From Arcicella sp038230735 (GTDB taxonomy: Bacteria; Bacteroidota; Bacteroidia; Cytophagales; Spirosomataceae), in contig JBBRMR010000004.1 of assembly GCA_038230735.1 (NCBI GenBank), positions 74,932 to 138,931 of the forward strand: 64,000 bases of DNA, written 5' to 3'. The translations under genes and the position numbers were made by a program. Under the pieces are notes generated by a model that was not told the DNA's origin, did no database searches, and saw nothing but the letters and a program-made list of their open reading frames with translations. Of this stretch, positions 52,909 through 63,024 are shown in pieces; position 1 is the stretch's first letter; each line of letters starts with the position of its first letter.

Positions 52909-53718
52909 TTACTGCAAAATCTTAACCTGTTCTTGATGATAAATCTTGGTATTTTCGGGTACGCTGCGGGTGAGCCAAACATTGCCCCCAATGACAGAAT
53001 TTGCCCCCACAACGGTTTCTCCGCCCAAAATGGTTGCTCCCGAATATATCACTACATTGTCTTCAATCGTAGGGTGGCGTTTCATCGAAGCCATCGTTTT
53101 ACTGACCGATAATGCCCCTAACGTTACGCCTTGATAGATTTTTACGTTTTTACCGATGTATGTTGTCTCACCAATGACTACGCCCGTGCCGTGGTCAATC
53201 ATGAAGTATTCGTCAATTTCGGCAGCGGGGTGAATGTCGATTCCCGTTTTGGAATGGGCGTATTCGGTCAGGATTCTTGGCACAATCGGAACGTCTAATT
53301 TCAAGAGTGCATTTGCCAAACGATAAAGGATGATGGCATAAAATCCTGGGTATGCCCTGATGACCTCATATTCACTTTGAGCCGCAGGGTCGCCCGCCAT
53401 AATTGCTTGAACATCAGTGAGTAGTATTCTGTAAATTTTGGGGAGTTGTTGGATATATTCACTCGCAATTTGGCGTGGGGGACTTTGCAAATGTTGTTGC
53501 ATCGACCGCAACATCCGTGTTAATCGTAATTCTATCTGGTCAAAAGCCTCCTGTAATTCATCAATACAGCCAAAGTGTTTCTGGGTTTGTTCAGGGAACA
53601 TTGCCAGCATAATGTCCGTAAAAAGCTCCTTCACCACCGTGGTTGCAGGGAATGTATTGGGCTTGGAGTGTTTCTCGCAAAGTTGTTCTAAAAATGTTTT
53701 TGGTAGCATAGTGTTCAA
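52909..53718 (-). CDS. cysE: Serine O-acetyltransferase
   Basis: A 269-residue enzyme that makes O-acetylserine, the substrate of CysM. The C-terminal part is a left-handed beta helix with the diagnostic HPAAEIDEYFMIDHGTG, then VVIGETTYIGKNVKIYQGV and TLGALS. An N-terminal helical domain of about 130 residues precedes it (EpsC-like). The cysE-cysM order and close spacing mark a cysteine biosynthesis operon. Cysteine feedback inhibition is usual in this family. Confidence 0.94.
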   Translation of the reverse strand: MNTMLPKTFLEQLCEKHSKPNTFPATTVVKELFTDIMLAMFPEQTQKHFGCIDELQEAFDQIELRLTRMLRSMQQHLQSPPRQIASEYIQQLPKIYRILLTDVQAIMAGDPAAQSEYEVIRAYPGFYAIILYRLANALLKLDVPIVPRILTEYAHSKTGIDIHPAAEIDEYFMIDHGTGVVIGETTYIGKNVKIYQGVTLGALSVSKTMASMKRHPTIEDNVVIYSGATILGGETVVGANSVIGGNVWLTRSVPENTKIYHQEQVKILQ

Positions 53719-53897
53719 GACTTTCTTCTTCCAAAACTAACGATAAAAATGTTTAATTGATTCGTAATCGTTGAAAAAATAAGCGTTATCAATTATTCTT
53801 ATTCCTTCATACAACCTTTTTGAGTTGGTTTTCGTCTATGAAATTATGGGGCAAAATCATCTTGGTTTTATGCTAAAACCGTGTAATAAATTGTATA

Positions 53898-53926
53898 TTG
53901 TCTATAAGTAAAGTTTGCTTTCTTTG
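53898..53926 (+). promoter_or_regulatory. Candidate promoter for the giant adhesin
   Basis: TTG at 53898-53900, 18 bases, then TTTCTTTG (53919-53926), one mismatch from TAnnTTTG, 36 bases before the ATG at 53963. Confidence 0.45.
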
Positions 53927-53962
53927 TATTATTTTTCTTCCATATAAACCAACCTAAAAGCC

Positions 53963-56900
53963 ATGATTAAATGTCTATTGTTCAGCATTTTAACGGTCTG
54001 TATTTTATACACATCTTCTGCCCAAAGTATCATTTCAAATTCCCCTTTGTGTGTCGATAACAAACCCACTTTACAGTTAAAAGCCTCTGGTGGAACAACT
54101 TATCAGTGGTCGGGACCCAATAATTTTTTCTCTAACGACCAAAATCCTTCCGTCACCAATGCCACTTACTTGAATGCAGGCACTTATGCCTGTGTGATTG
54201 ATGGAAAAAGTACGCTTTCTACCAGCGTAAAAGTGGGGAAGAATGATGGACAATTTTATATTGGAAATTATATAAGCGGAGGTAATTTCAATATTTATGC
54301 TTCTTCAAATTCGGGATATAATAGCAATAGTTATTCATTTATTTGGTCTGGTCCGAACGGATTTTATAGCACTCAGGCTTATAATGTTCTTTCGGAAGTA
54401 AATAAAAAAATGGAGGGCAACTATATTGTAAATGTTAAGGATGAATACGGGTGTGTTAGTGTATTAAATAGTACGGTGAAATTCAGTAATTCAGATTGTC
54501 CCTATGTCCCTGCCATTTATATTCAGACGAATACTAATTCTTACGGGTGGACTGGCTCAAACAGTACTGCTGTGATGGAGGCTTGCGAAGGCACAAATTT
54601 GACTTTCAGAACTGATACAACGGGTTGGGGAAAATCATCAATTCAGTGGTATAAAGATGATAAAATTATTGCCAATGCCAATAATTTGACCCTTGATTCA
54701 AAGGTAGAAGGTACTTATTATGCTAACATTACGAAGGCAACTTGTTCATACATTACTTATAAAATACAGGTTAAATTTATGAACAGTATTGTTCCCGTAT
54801 TAGCCAATATCAACGACCTTAAAACAGAAAAACTTATCTGCAAAAATGGGGGAGCGGCAATGCTTAGTTTTGGAGGGTATGATAGAAATTTCTTAGCAAA
54901 TAGTGAAAAAAAACAGTGGTATAAAGATGGAATTGCCCAAGATGGAGCTACTAATAATACCTTTAACGCTACGGAGGAAGGAGTTTATCAGTTGAAGGTC
55001 AGGTTTGGACAATGTGAGGGAGTTTCAAAGCCATTAACCGTAAAAAAATCGGATAAAATTGAAACTAAATTTAGTTTTGATAATAACAATTTTGACATCA
55101 AAATCTTAAAACTTTGTAATGATAATCAACGCAATATATACCTCAATACACTTGGGGATGGCGTTCAACAAATTAACAAAAATGGGCAGTTATATATCAA
55201 TATTCAAAATAACTTATACGGAACTTCGCAGAATATAACCAAACAGCCTGGCACGTATGTTTTGAAGACTTCGCAGGGAACTTGCACTGCTTATGATACG
55301 CTGAAACTGGAATATGGAAACGTAATTACCTTGCCAACGCTATCAAATAACTATTTTTCTTCCTGTAATAATCCATCAGCTTTGTATCATTATGTCTCTT
55401 ATTTGGCGGGTACACAGAGTAATTATATGAAGTGGGAAAAGGATGGTTCTCTCTATTCTACGGGTTCTGAGTATGTATATCCCAATGCTAATGGCGTATA
55501 TCAAGCGAGGTATAATAACCCCAATACGGGCTGTACGGGGGTTTCTGATAAGATTGTGGTTAATTTGCCCACCAGTCCTTCAAAACAAATTATCAGAATA
55601 TATAATAATCCTAAGACCATAAAACTCTGTAAAAACATCAGAGGGACTGCCGTTATTCAGGTTGAAAATAGTTTCTCTAATGCAGTCTGGAAAAAGGATG
55701 GTAAAGTCTATGATGCCAGTAATGGTAATTACAGAACCACAGTTTCGGAAGCGGGTAAATATTGGTATGAATACAACAACGGACAATGCGTTCTTTACTC
55801 CGATACGGTGGAGGTTGCGGTTCAAGAAATTCCAAAAATCACTTTAATTCAAAGTTGTAATACTACTAATAACACGGTTAAATTATCAGCTACTAAATTA
55901 GCGGGCGTTAAATATAATTGGTTCAGAAATGGCAATGTTTTAAAGGATGTAAAAGATACTGTTTTCACCACCGCACAGAGTGGAATGTATCAAGTGGAGA
56001 CCTCTCAAAATGGCTGTTTTGCGTCTTCTAATGAGTTGAATTTAGGGGTAATTATTCCAGAAAATATTACTATTTGTAATGGCGATTCTTTGACGTTGAA
56101 ATCAACGGGGGATTTGCAGAAATCATACACTTGGACGGGTCCAAACAACTTCAAAAGTATTTTACAAAATGCCGTTTTGGGTAAAACTTCCAAGAAAAGT
56201 CAAGGGCAATATAGCGTTCAGGTAACGGATAATAATGGCTGTTCTTTCAAAACCCAAACCAATGTGATTATCAATGATTATCCCGCTTTCGTGTTGCCCA
56301 AAACCTTTACCGCTTGTGCAGGAACGGATTTTGAATTTAGCAATATAAATCCGCCATCGCTGACGGATTCTACGGAAACGATTACTTATTATTCAGTAAC
56401 CACACCTTCTACATTACTTTATTCTGGACCTCTATATCTTAATAATGTTTCTACTAAAAACGCTGGTACTTATACTTTTACCGTTTTCCCAAGTGTGGGT
56501 AATTGCATTGCCAAAGCAAATACCGAACTGATTGTGGATGCTTCGGCAAGTTGTAAAAATATCGTTGTCGATAATACCATCAGCACTAATAAATGTGCGG
56601 ATTCACCCTTACTGATTCCTTTCAAAACAACGGGAACATTTAATTTAGGAACGATATTTAGGGCTTTTTATGAACAAATAACCAATACCACGGAAGGCAT
56701 AAAAATGCAAAAAATCATTCTTGGGTCTTCTCAAAAAAGTCCCATCACCGCCGACCTCAAAAAGATAAGTGTAGGATATAGTTATCTTATTAAAGTAGAA
56801 GTAGAAGACGGTACGGTATCGAGAGGACGGTCTTTTACTTCAAAATATCCTGATTACAATTCAATAGGTGAAACACAGAATTATAGCAACCGATTCAATG

Positions 56901-59251
56901 ATTGTTTGAGCATACCGTTGAGACTCAGTAGTACATCTCGTTTTGGAACAAAATTTCAATGGTTTTTTGAGGGCGACACCTTGAAAAATGTTAATGCAAG
57001 TAATTATACTGCCCTAAAATCTGGAACTTACAGTGTTAAAACGCTTGATACCTCGGGTTGTGTGGCTACGTATAGTCAGAAAGTAACCATTGGAAAATTG
57101 GATAAACCTATCATAAGTTCCTATTCAAATGGTTATGGAAAAGATTTGAATGTGAGCGAAATTGGCTGTTTTTCGGGAGATTTATCATTAAGTACCAACT
57201 ATTACTCAACCTTAAAATATACTTGGAAACGTAATGGCATTCCCCAAACTTCAAACAATACAGGAATCACCACAAAATTGGCGGGAAAATATACCGTTGA
57301 AATTGAACAAGCTACTTGCAAGGCAGTTTCTGATACGTTCACCGTAACGGTTAATCCCAATAAAAAAGTCAGTTTGATTGCCTTGCAATACGGGTCGGAT
57401 TCGCTTACGTCATACATATACGCAACGGGTTTAACCACAACTAACAACAATATTTATCAGATTTATAAGGATAATAAACCATTTGCCGAAGGAACAAATG
57501 GGGCTACTTACGTGAAAGAATCGGGAAAATATTTCTATAAAATAGTGGATGGCGATTGCGAGGCAGCTTCTAATGTGTTGGATGTCAAGCTAATAGCTCC
57601 GTTTTTGAGTGCGGCAAAGATGTATTTGAATGGACAATTCACGAGTATTGCGGAGGTTTGTGATAGTACAGGAATTAAAAATATATCTGGTAGTTCTCCT
57701 TTCGCTTATTCAACAAAGCAAGTAGCCAAACGCAAATATACTGCTACTCGCAACGGGGTGGTATTGCCCACTTTTACCTCGGATGATGGAAATTATACTA
57801 ACGCTAAATTGATAAATTATAACCAATATTTTTATATTTATTTTACCAAATTAGGCAAATATAAGGTTGTTGAGGAGGTTACTTTTACGGACAGTACCAA
57901 AGCCATTGCCCGTTTTGATAGTATCGTTGTGAGTCTTGGTTCGCCCGTTAAATTAGGAAATCAGGTAGTGTCCAATAATGTTTCCTGTAATGATTCATTA
58001 TTTATTTATGGAGAATATAGCTATCAAAATCAGCGACCAGTGTTATATACTTGGAAAAAAGATGGGGTTGTTTTTAGAAAAACCGCTGCCGTGAGTAATG
58101 GCAATGTTTTAGCAACAAAAACTTCGGGTTTATACACCTTAGAGACCACTTATAAAGGAGGATGTACGGCAATTTCTTCCCCGCAGAGAGTTGATATTGG
58201 AGTCATAAAAATATTGACTGATACCACCACGAAAACACTTTGTGATGGGGCGATTTTACCTTTAAAAACCAATAGTTTGTTAGGTACACTTTATGATACT
58301 ACCAAAACATACGTACAATGGCAAAAAGATGGGAAAGACTATATAAAATCAATTGATGGTAATTCTTATAATACATTAATTGCTAATAATACAATAATTG
58401 CCAGAGAGCCAGGTGTTTATACCGTAAAAGTACAACAAGGCAAATGTCAAGGAACTTCCAGCCCAATGGTGGTAAAGTACGATAAAATTCCTAATTCCAT
58501 CAATATATCCGATTCAACGCAATTTTGTAAAGGCAATATTTTGACCTTGAAAACTAATGAAGAATCAACCCTTTTAAATCTGTGGGAACGCAACGGAAAT
58601 TTTATTGTGGATGCTACGAAAGCCACTTTTGACACCAAGCAAGATGGCACATACAGAGCCTTGAACCGAAGAGGCAGTTGCTGGAATTATACCCCAACTG
58701 TCAAAGCAAAATTGTTAGAAAACATCCTGCCAACGGCAATTATTACGGGCGATAAAGACATCAATTATGCCGATACCGCCAAGGTTTCCATCGCATTTAC
58801 GTCTTATAGCCCGTGGACTTTCAAACTATCGGATGGCAAAGAATACACCACCACAAAATCACCGTTTGAGGTATCTTTAAAACCGCAGTTTACCACGGCT
58901 TATAAAATTACAGAAGTCAAAAACGTGTGCGGAATGGGAACGGTTTCGGGAACTGCCAATATTAAAGTATTGATACTTTCGAGTGAACCCGAAGTAGGCG
59001 TAAATCTCAATGTTTTTCCCGTGCCAACCACGGAAGATGTTATGATTCAGATAGTTACAGATAAACCAGAAGCAATTGAATGGACATTGACTAATACTTA
59101 TGGAAGTACCTTACAAAGCGAAGCCTTAACCCAAAAAAGCACCAAACATGAAAGTAATGTATCGCTTAAAACTGTACCTGCGGGAACGTATTTCTTACGG
59201 ATTCAGGTGGGGGAAAAGAGTTTGGTGAGGAAGGTTGTGAAGGTGAATTAA
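53963..59251 (+). CDS. Giant T9SS-sorted adhesin with repeated Ig-like domains, 1762 aa
   Basis: A 1762-residue secreted protein with signal peptide MIKCLLFSILTVCILYTSSAQ. It is built of many Ig-like/PKD-type beta domains of about 75-90 residues. Each has a central WxxNG or WKKDG phrase, a [GS][TK]Y[TQ]V strand and a pair of cysteines (for example QWYKDGIAQDGATNNTF, VWKKDGKVYDASNG, TWKRNGIPQTSNN). The last 75 residues (VFPVPTTEDVMIQIV to GEKSLVRKVVKVN) form a type A T9SS sorting domain very like that of the S8 protease. It should be a surface adhesin or matrix protein, perhaps for gliding or attachment. Confidence 0.92.
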   Translation: MIKCLLFSILTVCILYTSSAQSIISNSPLCVDNKPTLQLKASGGTTYQWSGPNNFFSNDQNPSVTNATYLNAGTYACVIDGKSTLSTSVKVGKNDGQFYIGNYISGGNFNIYASSNSGYNSNSYSFIWSGPNGFYSTQAYNVLSEVNKKMEGNYIVNVKDEYGCVSVLNSTVKFSNSDCPYVPAIYIQTNTNSYGWTGSNSTAVMEACEGTNLTFRTDTTGWGKSSIQWYKDDKIIANANNLTLDSKVEGTYYANITKATCSYITYKIQVKFMNSIVPVLANINDLKTEKLICKNGGAAMLSFGGYDRNFLANSEKKQWYKDGIAQDGATNNTFNATEEGVYQLKVRFGQCEGVSKPLTVKKSDKIETKFSFDNNNFDIKILKLCNDNQRNIYLNTLGDGVQQINKNGQLYINIQNNLYGTSQNITKQPGTYVLKTSQGTCTAYDTLKLEYGNVITLPTLSNNYFSSCNNPSALYHYVSYLAGTQSNYMKWEKDGSLYSTGSEYVYPNANGVYQARYNNPNTGCTGVSDKIVVNLPTSPSKQIIRIYNNPKTIKLCKNIRGTAVIQVENSFSNAVWKKDGKVYDASNGNYRTTVSEAGKYWYEYNNGQCVLYSDTVEVAVQEIPKITLIQSCNTTNNTVKLSATKLAGVKYNWFRNGNVLKDVKDTVFTTAQSGMYQVETSQNGCFASSNELNLGVIIPENITICNGDSLTLKSTGDLQKSYTWTGPNNFKSILQNAVLGKTSKKSQGQYSVQVTDNNGCSFKTQTNVIINDYPAFVLPKTFTACAGTDFEFSNINPPSLTDSTETITYYSVTTPSTLLYSGPLYLNNVSTKNAGTYTFTVFPSVGNCIAKANTELIVDASASCKNIVVDNTISTNKCADSPLLIPFKTTGTFNLGTIFRAFYEQITNTTEGIKMQKIILGSSQKSPITADLKKISVGYSYLIKVEVEDGTVSRGRSFTSKYPDYNSIGETQNYSNRFNDCLSIPLRLSSTSRFGTKFQWFFEGDTLKNVNASNYTALKSGTYSVKTLDTSGCVATYSQKVTIGKLDKPIISSYSNGYGKDLNVSEIGCFSGDLSLSTNYYSTLKYTWKRNGIPQTSNNTGITTKLAGKYTVEIEQATCKAVSDTFTVTVNPNKKVSLIALQYGSDSLTSYIYATGLTTTNNNIYQIYKDNKPFAEGTNGATYVKESGKYFYKIVDGDCEAASNVLDVKLIAPFLSAAKMYLNGQFTSIAEVCDSTGIKNISGSSPFAYSTKQVAKRKYTATRNGVVLPTFTSDDGNYTNAKLINYNQYFYIYFTKLGKYKVVEEVTFTDSTKAIARFDSIVVSLGSPVKLGNQVVSNNVSCNDSLFIYGEYSYQNQRPVLYTWKKDGVVFRKTAAVSNGNVLATKTSGLYTLETTYKGGCTAISSPQRVDIGVIKILTDTTTKTLCDGAILPLKTNSLLGTLYDTTKTYVQWQKDGKDYIKSIDGNSYNTLIANNTIIAREPGVYTVKVQQGKCQGTSSPMVVKYDKIPNSINISDSTQFCKGNILTLKTNEESTLLNLWERNGNFIVDATKATFDTKQDGTYRALNRRGSCWNYTPTVKAKLLENILPTAIITGDKDINYADTAKVSIAFTSYSPWTFKLSDGKEYTTTKSPFEVSLKPQFTTAYKITEVKNVCGMGTVSGTANIKVLILSSEPEVGVNLNVFPVPTTEDVMIQIVTDKPEAIEWTLTNTYGSTLQSEALTQKSTKHESNVSLKTVPAGTYFLRIQVGEKSLVRKVVKVN

Positions 59252-59261
59252 GGATTTTATT

Positions 59262-59352
59262 TAGACCGCATATTATACGGATTTGACAGATATTCATGGA
59301 TAAATTTTTGAATCTGTGTCAATTAGTTGAATCTATACAATCTGCGGTCTAA
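59262..59352. repeat. Word repeat, TTAGACCGCA family, imperfect inverted repeat
   Basis: Left arm starts TTAGACCGCA, ATTATACGG, ATTTGACAGA; right arm (59310-59352) is near complementary, with an insertion of about nine bases. It lies between two convergent genes, right after the adhesin stop. Confidence 0.65.
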
Positions 59353-59357
59353 TATTT

Positions 59358-60965
59358 TCACCCAAACAATATCAAATCTGCCGCCTTCTCCGCAATCGCA
59401 ATCGTTGGGGCATTCGTATTGCCCGAAATCACCATGGGCATCACCGAAGCATCCACTACTCGCACACCCTGTAAACCCCTGATTTTCAAGGATTTTGGCG
59501 AAACAACCGCATTTTCATCCACCCCCATCGTACACGTGCCGCAGGGATGATAAACGGTTTCGCAGTGGTTCAAAATGTGTTCGATAAGTTGTTCGTCAGT
59601 CTCGGAATATTTGGGAAAATTCAACTGATTTTCCGTTCTGAAAGGAGCGAAGGCATCGGACAAAAGCACCTCTTTTGCTTTTTTTACACCCCGTAACATC
59701 GTGGCTAAATCTTCGCCCTTGGCATCCGAAAAATACTGTGGGTCAATCAGTGGGGCATCGGTGGCTTGGTTGGAATGTAAACCCACATATCCTCTACTTT
59801 TTGGGGAAATAATGGTGGGTAGAATTGTGAACCCCTCCGTTTTGGGTAAACTTGCCAAGTCATGAATGTCCTCACCCATCACGGGGGCGAAGTGAAATTG
59901 CATATCGGGGCGGTCTAAATTGGGTAAAGTCTTAAAAAACGAACACGCTTCCAAAGGACTTGAAGCCAAAGGTCCTTGTTTCTGAACAAAATATTTGAAG
60001 GCATTGCCCAACACCCAAGGGAAACGCTCGGCATTATTGTAGGTGAGTCGTTGGTTACAAAAAACGTTGAGATTAGTAAAAAGATGGTCGGAAAGATTTT
60101 GTCCAACACCTTTTAAATCCACCTTCGATGCTATGCCAAATCCTTTCAAGTAATCCGCATCGCCAATGCCCGAAAGCATCAAAATTTGTGGACTCTGAAA
60201 CGCTCCTGCTGACACAATTACTTCTTTCTCAACATAGATTTTTTCCGTAGCTCCCGACTTCGTTTTGATAATTTCTACGCCAATTACTTGATCATTTTCT
60301 ATCAATAATTGTTTGGTAAGCGTATTCGTCAAAACTGTTAAATTAGGTCTTGATAAAATGGGTACTAAAAAAGCGGAAGCCGTTGAATGGCGTTTGGCAT
60401 CTTTGATAGTGAACTGAAATTTACCTGCCCCTTCTTGCGTAGCTCCGTTAAAGTCTTGATTTTCAGGGATTCCACATTCAATATTGGCTTGTACGAAGGC
60501 ATCCGCTAAGGGCGTAATGAAGCGATTGTGCGTAACATTCAATAAACCTCCCTGAGCATGGAACGCATTGGAAATCTGTTCGTTATGTTCTGATTTTTTG
60601 AAATAGGGTAGCATTGACTCGTAACCCCAACCCTTATTACCCGAGCGTTCCCAACCGTCATAGTCCTCCCGATTGCCACGGATATATGCCATGCAATTGA
60701 TGGAAGAGCTTCCGCCCAAAGTTTTGCCACGGGGCTGATACATCCTGCGATTTTTGACGTACTTTTGGGGTTCAGTAAAGAAATCCCAATTGAGACTTTT
60801 GTCATAATTAAGTTTGGAATATGCCGCAGGGATGTGGATATTCATGTTGGAATCTTTGCCGCCCGCCTCAACCAACAATACGCTAATTTTAGGGTTTTCA
60901 GAGAGACGATTTGCCAGTACACAACCAGCCGAACCAGCTCCAATAATAATATAGTCGGGTTTCAT
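59358..60965 (-). CDS. GMC family oxidoreductase (choline dehydrogenase-like)
   Basis: A 535-residue FAD enzyme. The Rossmann motif GAGSAGCVLANRL is at residues 8-20, the first GMC signature is GKTLGGSSSINCMAYIRG near 79, the second one is GAFQSPQILMLSG near 255, and the active-site histidine is in VYHPCGTCTMG near 475. It oxidises an alcohol (the BetA/alkane alcohol group is the closest type) and passes electrons onward. It has no signal peptide. The gene has no neighbour with a clear link; HupE-like on the other side is divergent. Confidence 0.92.
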   Translation of the reverse strand: MKPDYIIIGAGSAGCVLANRLSENPKISVLLVEAGGKDSNMNIHIPAAYSKLNYDKSLNWDFFTEPQKYVKNRRMYQPRGKTLGGSSSINCMAYIRGNREDYDGWERSGNKGWGYESMLPYFKKSEHNEQISNAFHAQGGLLNVTHNRFITPLADAFVQANIECGIPENQDFNGATQEGAGKFQFTIKDAKRHSTASAFLVPILSRPNLTVLTNTLTKQLLIENDQVIGVEIIKTKSGATEKIYVEKEVIVSAGAFQSPQILMLSGIGDADYLKGFGIASKVDLKGVGQNLSDHLFTNLNVFCNQRLTYNNAERFPWVLGNAFKYFVQKQGPLASSPLEACSFFKTLPNLDRPDMQFHFAPVMGEDIHDLASLPKTEGFTILPTIISPKSRGYVGLHSNQATDAPLIDPQYFSDAKGEDLATMLRGVKKAKEVLLSDAFAPFRTENQLNFPKYSETDEQLIEHILNHCETVYHPCGTCTMGVDENAVVSPKSLKIRGLQGVRVVDASVMPMVISGNTNAPTIAIAEKAADLILFG

Positions 60966-61121
60966 ATTTTGTTTTTGAGTGAATGAATAAGTGGTGTAAA
61001 TTACTATATTATCGTCAAATAATGCTGTTTTGGGATGTAAAAGATTAAAGGAAATAGTGTATTTTTGTAGATACTATTTTCAAAACTATTCATTATTAAT
61101 TATCAACTAACCACTAAAAAA

Positions 61122-61718
61122 ATGTCCGATTTTGAAATCTTCTTACCCCTTGGTTTTCAGCATATTACCGATTTAAAAGGTTATGATCATATCCTTTTTG
61201 TGGTGGCTCTTTGTGCAATTTTTCGCTTGAAAGATTGGAAAAAAGTGGCTGTTCTAATAACCGCTTTTACCATTGGGCATTCCGTAACTTTGGCTTTGGC
61301 TACGCTCAATCTAATCACGTACAGCACTAAATTGATTGAATTATTAATACCCATCACCATCGTTTTAACTTGTATTCTCAACTTTTTTCATCAATCACAA
61401 GAGCGTTCCTCTATTGTTGAAAAGTCGTCATTTTTTCGTTATCCAATGGCAATGGCTTTTGGGTTAATTCACGGCATGGGCTTCTCAAATTACCTTAGAA
61501 GCCTTTTGGGAAAGGAAGAATCCATTTGGCAACCGCTTTTGGCTTTTAATGTTGGTTTAGAGATTGGGCAGTTGGTAATTGTAGCTATATCATTGATTAT
61601 CAGTTCATTATTATTGGATATTTTACGTATAAAAAAACATGATTGGAATTTGATACTGTCTGGAACGGTGATAGGTATAGCTTTTACATTGATTCGTGAT
61701 GCAAAGTTTTGGGATTGA
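61122..61718 (+). CDS. HupE/UreJ-like membrane protein
   Basis: A 198-residue membrane protein with about six helices. The start has the family mark GFQHITDLKGYDHILFVVAL with the H and D/H residues thought to bind metal, and a second block TIGHSVTLALATLNL and FGLIHGMGFSNYLR. HupE/UreJ proteins are nickel or cobalt permease-like, but a metal substrate is only an inference here. A TATTTTTG box (61060-61067) could be its -7 element. It is a single gene between divergent and convergent neighbours. Confidence 0.85.
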   Translation: MSDFEIFLPLGFQHITDLKGYDHILFVVALCAIFRLKDWKKVAVLITAFTIGHSVTLALATLNLITYSTKLIELLIPITIVLTCILNFFHQSQERSSIVEKSSFFRYPMAMAFGLIHGMGFSNYLRSLLGKEESIWQPLLAFNVGLEIGQLVIVAISLIISSLLLDILRIKKHDWNLILSGTVIGIAFTLIRDAKFWD

Positions 61719-61724
61719 TAATGG

Positions 61725-61810
61725 CACGCCGATAACGCAGATGAGGCCGATTTACGCAAATTTTAATCTAAAAAAACCTGCGTAAATCCGCCTAATCTGC
61801 GTTATCCGTG
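61725..61810. repeat. Word repeat, TAACGCAGAT family, near-perfect inverted repeat
   Basis: Arms of about 32-34 bp (61725-61758 and 61779-61810) with few mismatches and a 20-base A/T-rich spacer. The words are GATAACGCAG, ATGAGGC, CGATTTACGCA. It lies between two convergent genes and may act as a bidirectional terminator. Confidence 0.75.
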
Positions 61811-61823
61811 TTCCATCAACTCC

Positions 61824-62888
61824 CTACATAAATCCTCTCTCAATCGCCCCAATTGCCATTCTTGATAATTCATTTATCCCATGAATCAACGCTCCAAAAC
61901 GGGGGTCTTTCGTCAATCCTGCCTTCCATCGGGCATATATTTGTTGCATGATAACTACGTTTTTATACAAACCAAAAACGTAATAAAATAAGATGTCCGA
62001 AACGTCTCTGCCTGTCTTTTTAGCGTATCTTTCTATGACTTCTTTTCGAGTCAAATTGCCCGCTAACCATGTGATATTGAATGATTTAAGAAATTGTCCA
62101 TCACCCTCTTCACACCAGTAAGCAAGGCTTGCCCCCAGGTCCATCAAAGGGTCGCCAACGGTGGACATTTCCCAATCCAACACACCTAAAATCTCCGTTA
62201 AATCTTCTGGATTCAAGATTACATTATCGTATTTATAGTCATTATGCAAAAATGCAGGGGCCTGTGGGCGAGGCATATTTGCCCGAAGCCAAGCAGCAGT
62301 TTCCATCATGGCAGGAATAGTATCGGTTTGAGAGTTGTGGTATCTTCCAATCCAACCTTCCACTTGCCGCAGCACATAGCCTTCGGGTTTCCCAAGGTTG
62401 ATTAAACCCGTTTTCTCAATATCCAATAAATGCAGCTCTGCCAAGTTATCTATCAGGTTTTCAGAGAGTTGTCTCATCGTGGCTTCGGGGATTTGCATTT
62501 TCAAGGCATCTTTTCCCCTGAAAATTATGCCCTGAACTCGCTCCATCATATAGAATTGACAGCCCATAATCGACTCATCTTCACAGAAAATTACGGGTTG
62601 CGGCACTTTCGGGTAATTGGGTTTCAACAATGACAAAACCTTATATTCACGCCCCATATCGTGGGCAGATTTGATATTTGCCCCAAACGGCGGACAACGC
62701 AAAACGTATTCTTGCGATTCGGTTTTTATCAAATAAGTCAGATTAGAAAATCCTCCTGGGAATTGAGTAATAGAAATAATATTCTTAAAATCAGATACTT
62801 GTGATTTTAAGTAAGCATTCAAAACTTCTACATTCAGTTCTTCGCCCTGTCGGATTTGAGTGGCTTGGTCAATTTTTATTTCGGACAT
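61824..62888 (-). CDS. APH/ACAD11-like phosphotransferase family protein
   Basis: A 354-residue protein kinase-like fold enzyme of the aminoglycoside phosphotransferase superfamily. The P-loop-like FPGGFSNLTYLI is near residue 43, the catalytic loop LHNDYKYDNVIL near 210, and the metal-binding LDWEMSTVGDPLMDLG near 234. In actinobacteria and Bacteroidota such proteins often lie with acyl-CoA dehydrogenases (ACAD10/11-like) and phosphorylate hydroxyacyl-CoA. It is not next to the ACAD gene here, so a link with it is only possible. It is a single gene on the minus strand. Confidence 0.88.
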   Translation of the reverse strand: MSEIKIDQATQIRQGEELNVEVLNAYLKSQVSDFKNIISITQFPGGFSNLTYLIKTESQEYVLRCPPFGANIKSAHDMGREYKVLSLLKPNYPKVPQPVIFCEDESIMGCQFYMMERVQGIIFRGKDALKMQIPEATMRQLSENLIDNLAELHLLDIEKTGLINLGKPEGYVLRQVEGWIGRYHNSQTDTIPAMMETAAWLRANMPRPQAPAFLHNDYKYDNVILNPEDLTEILGVLDWEMSTVGDPLMDLGASLAYWCEEGDGQFLKSFNITWLAGNLTRKEVIERYAKKTGRDVSDILFYYVFGLYKNVVIMQQIYARWKAGLTKDPRFGALIHGINELSRMAIGAIERGFM

Positions 62889-62962
62889 AATTTCGGTAAA
62901 TGGTTAACGGTATCTTTCCGAAAGATAAAAAACTTTTAGGAGGTTTTTGCTATCGTAAAAAT

Positions 62963-62993
62963 AAAAAACCACCGAAATAAATCCTCGGTGGTT
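62963..62993 (-). terminator. Terminator after the SGNH hydrolase gene
   Basis: The 9-bp stem AACCACCGA / TCGGTGGTT with a 9-base loop, followed by T on the minus strand, 32 bases after the stop codon at 63025. Confidence 0.85.
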
Positions 62994-63024
62994 GCGGTTA
63001 GCATTCAGGAAAATCTTTAAACAC

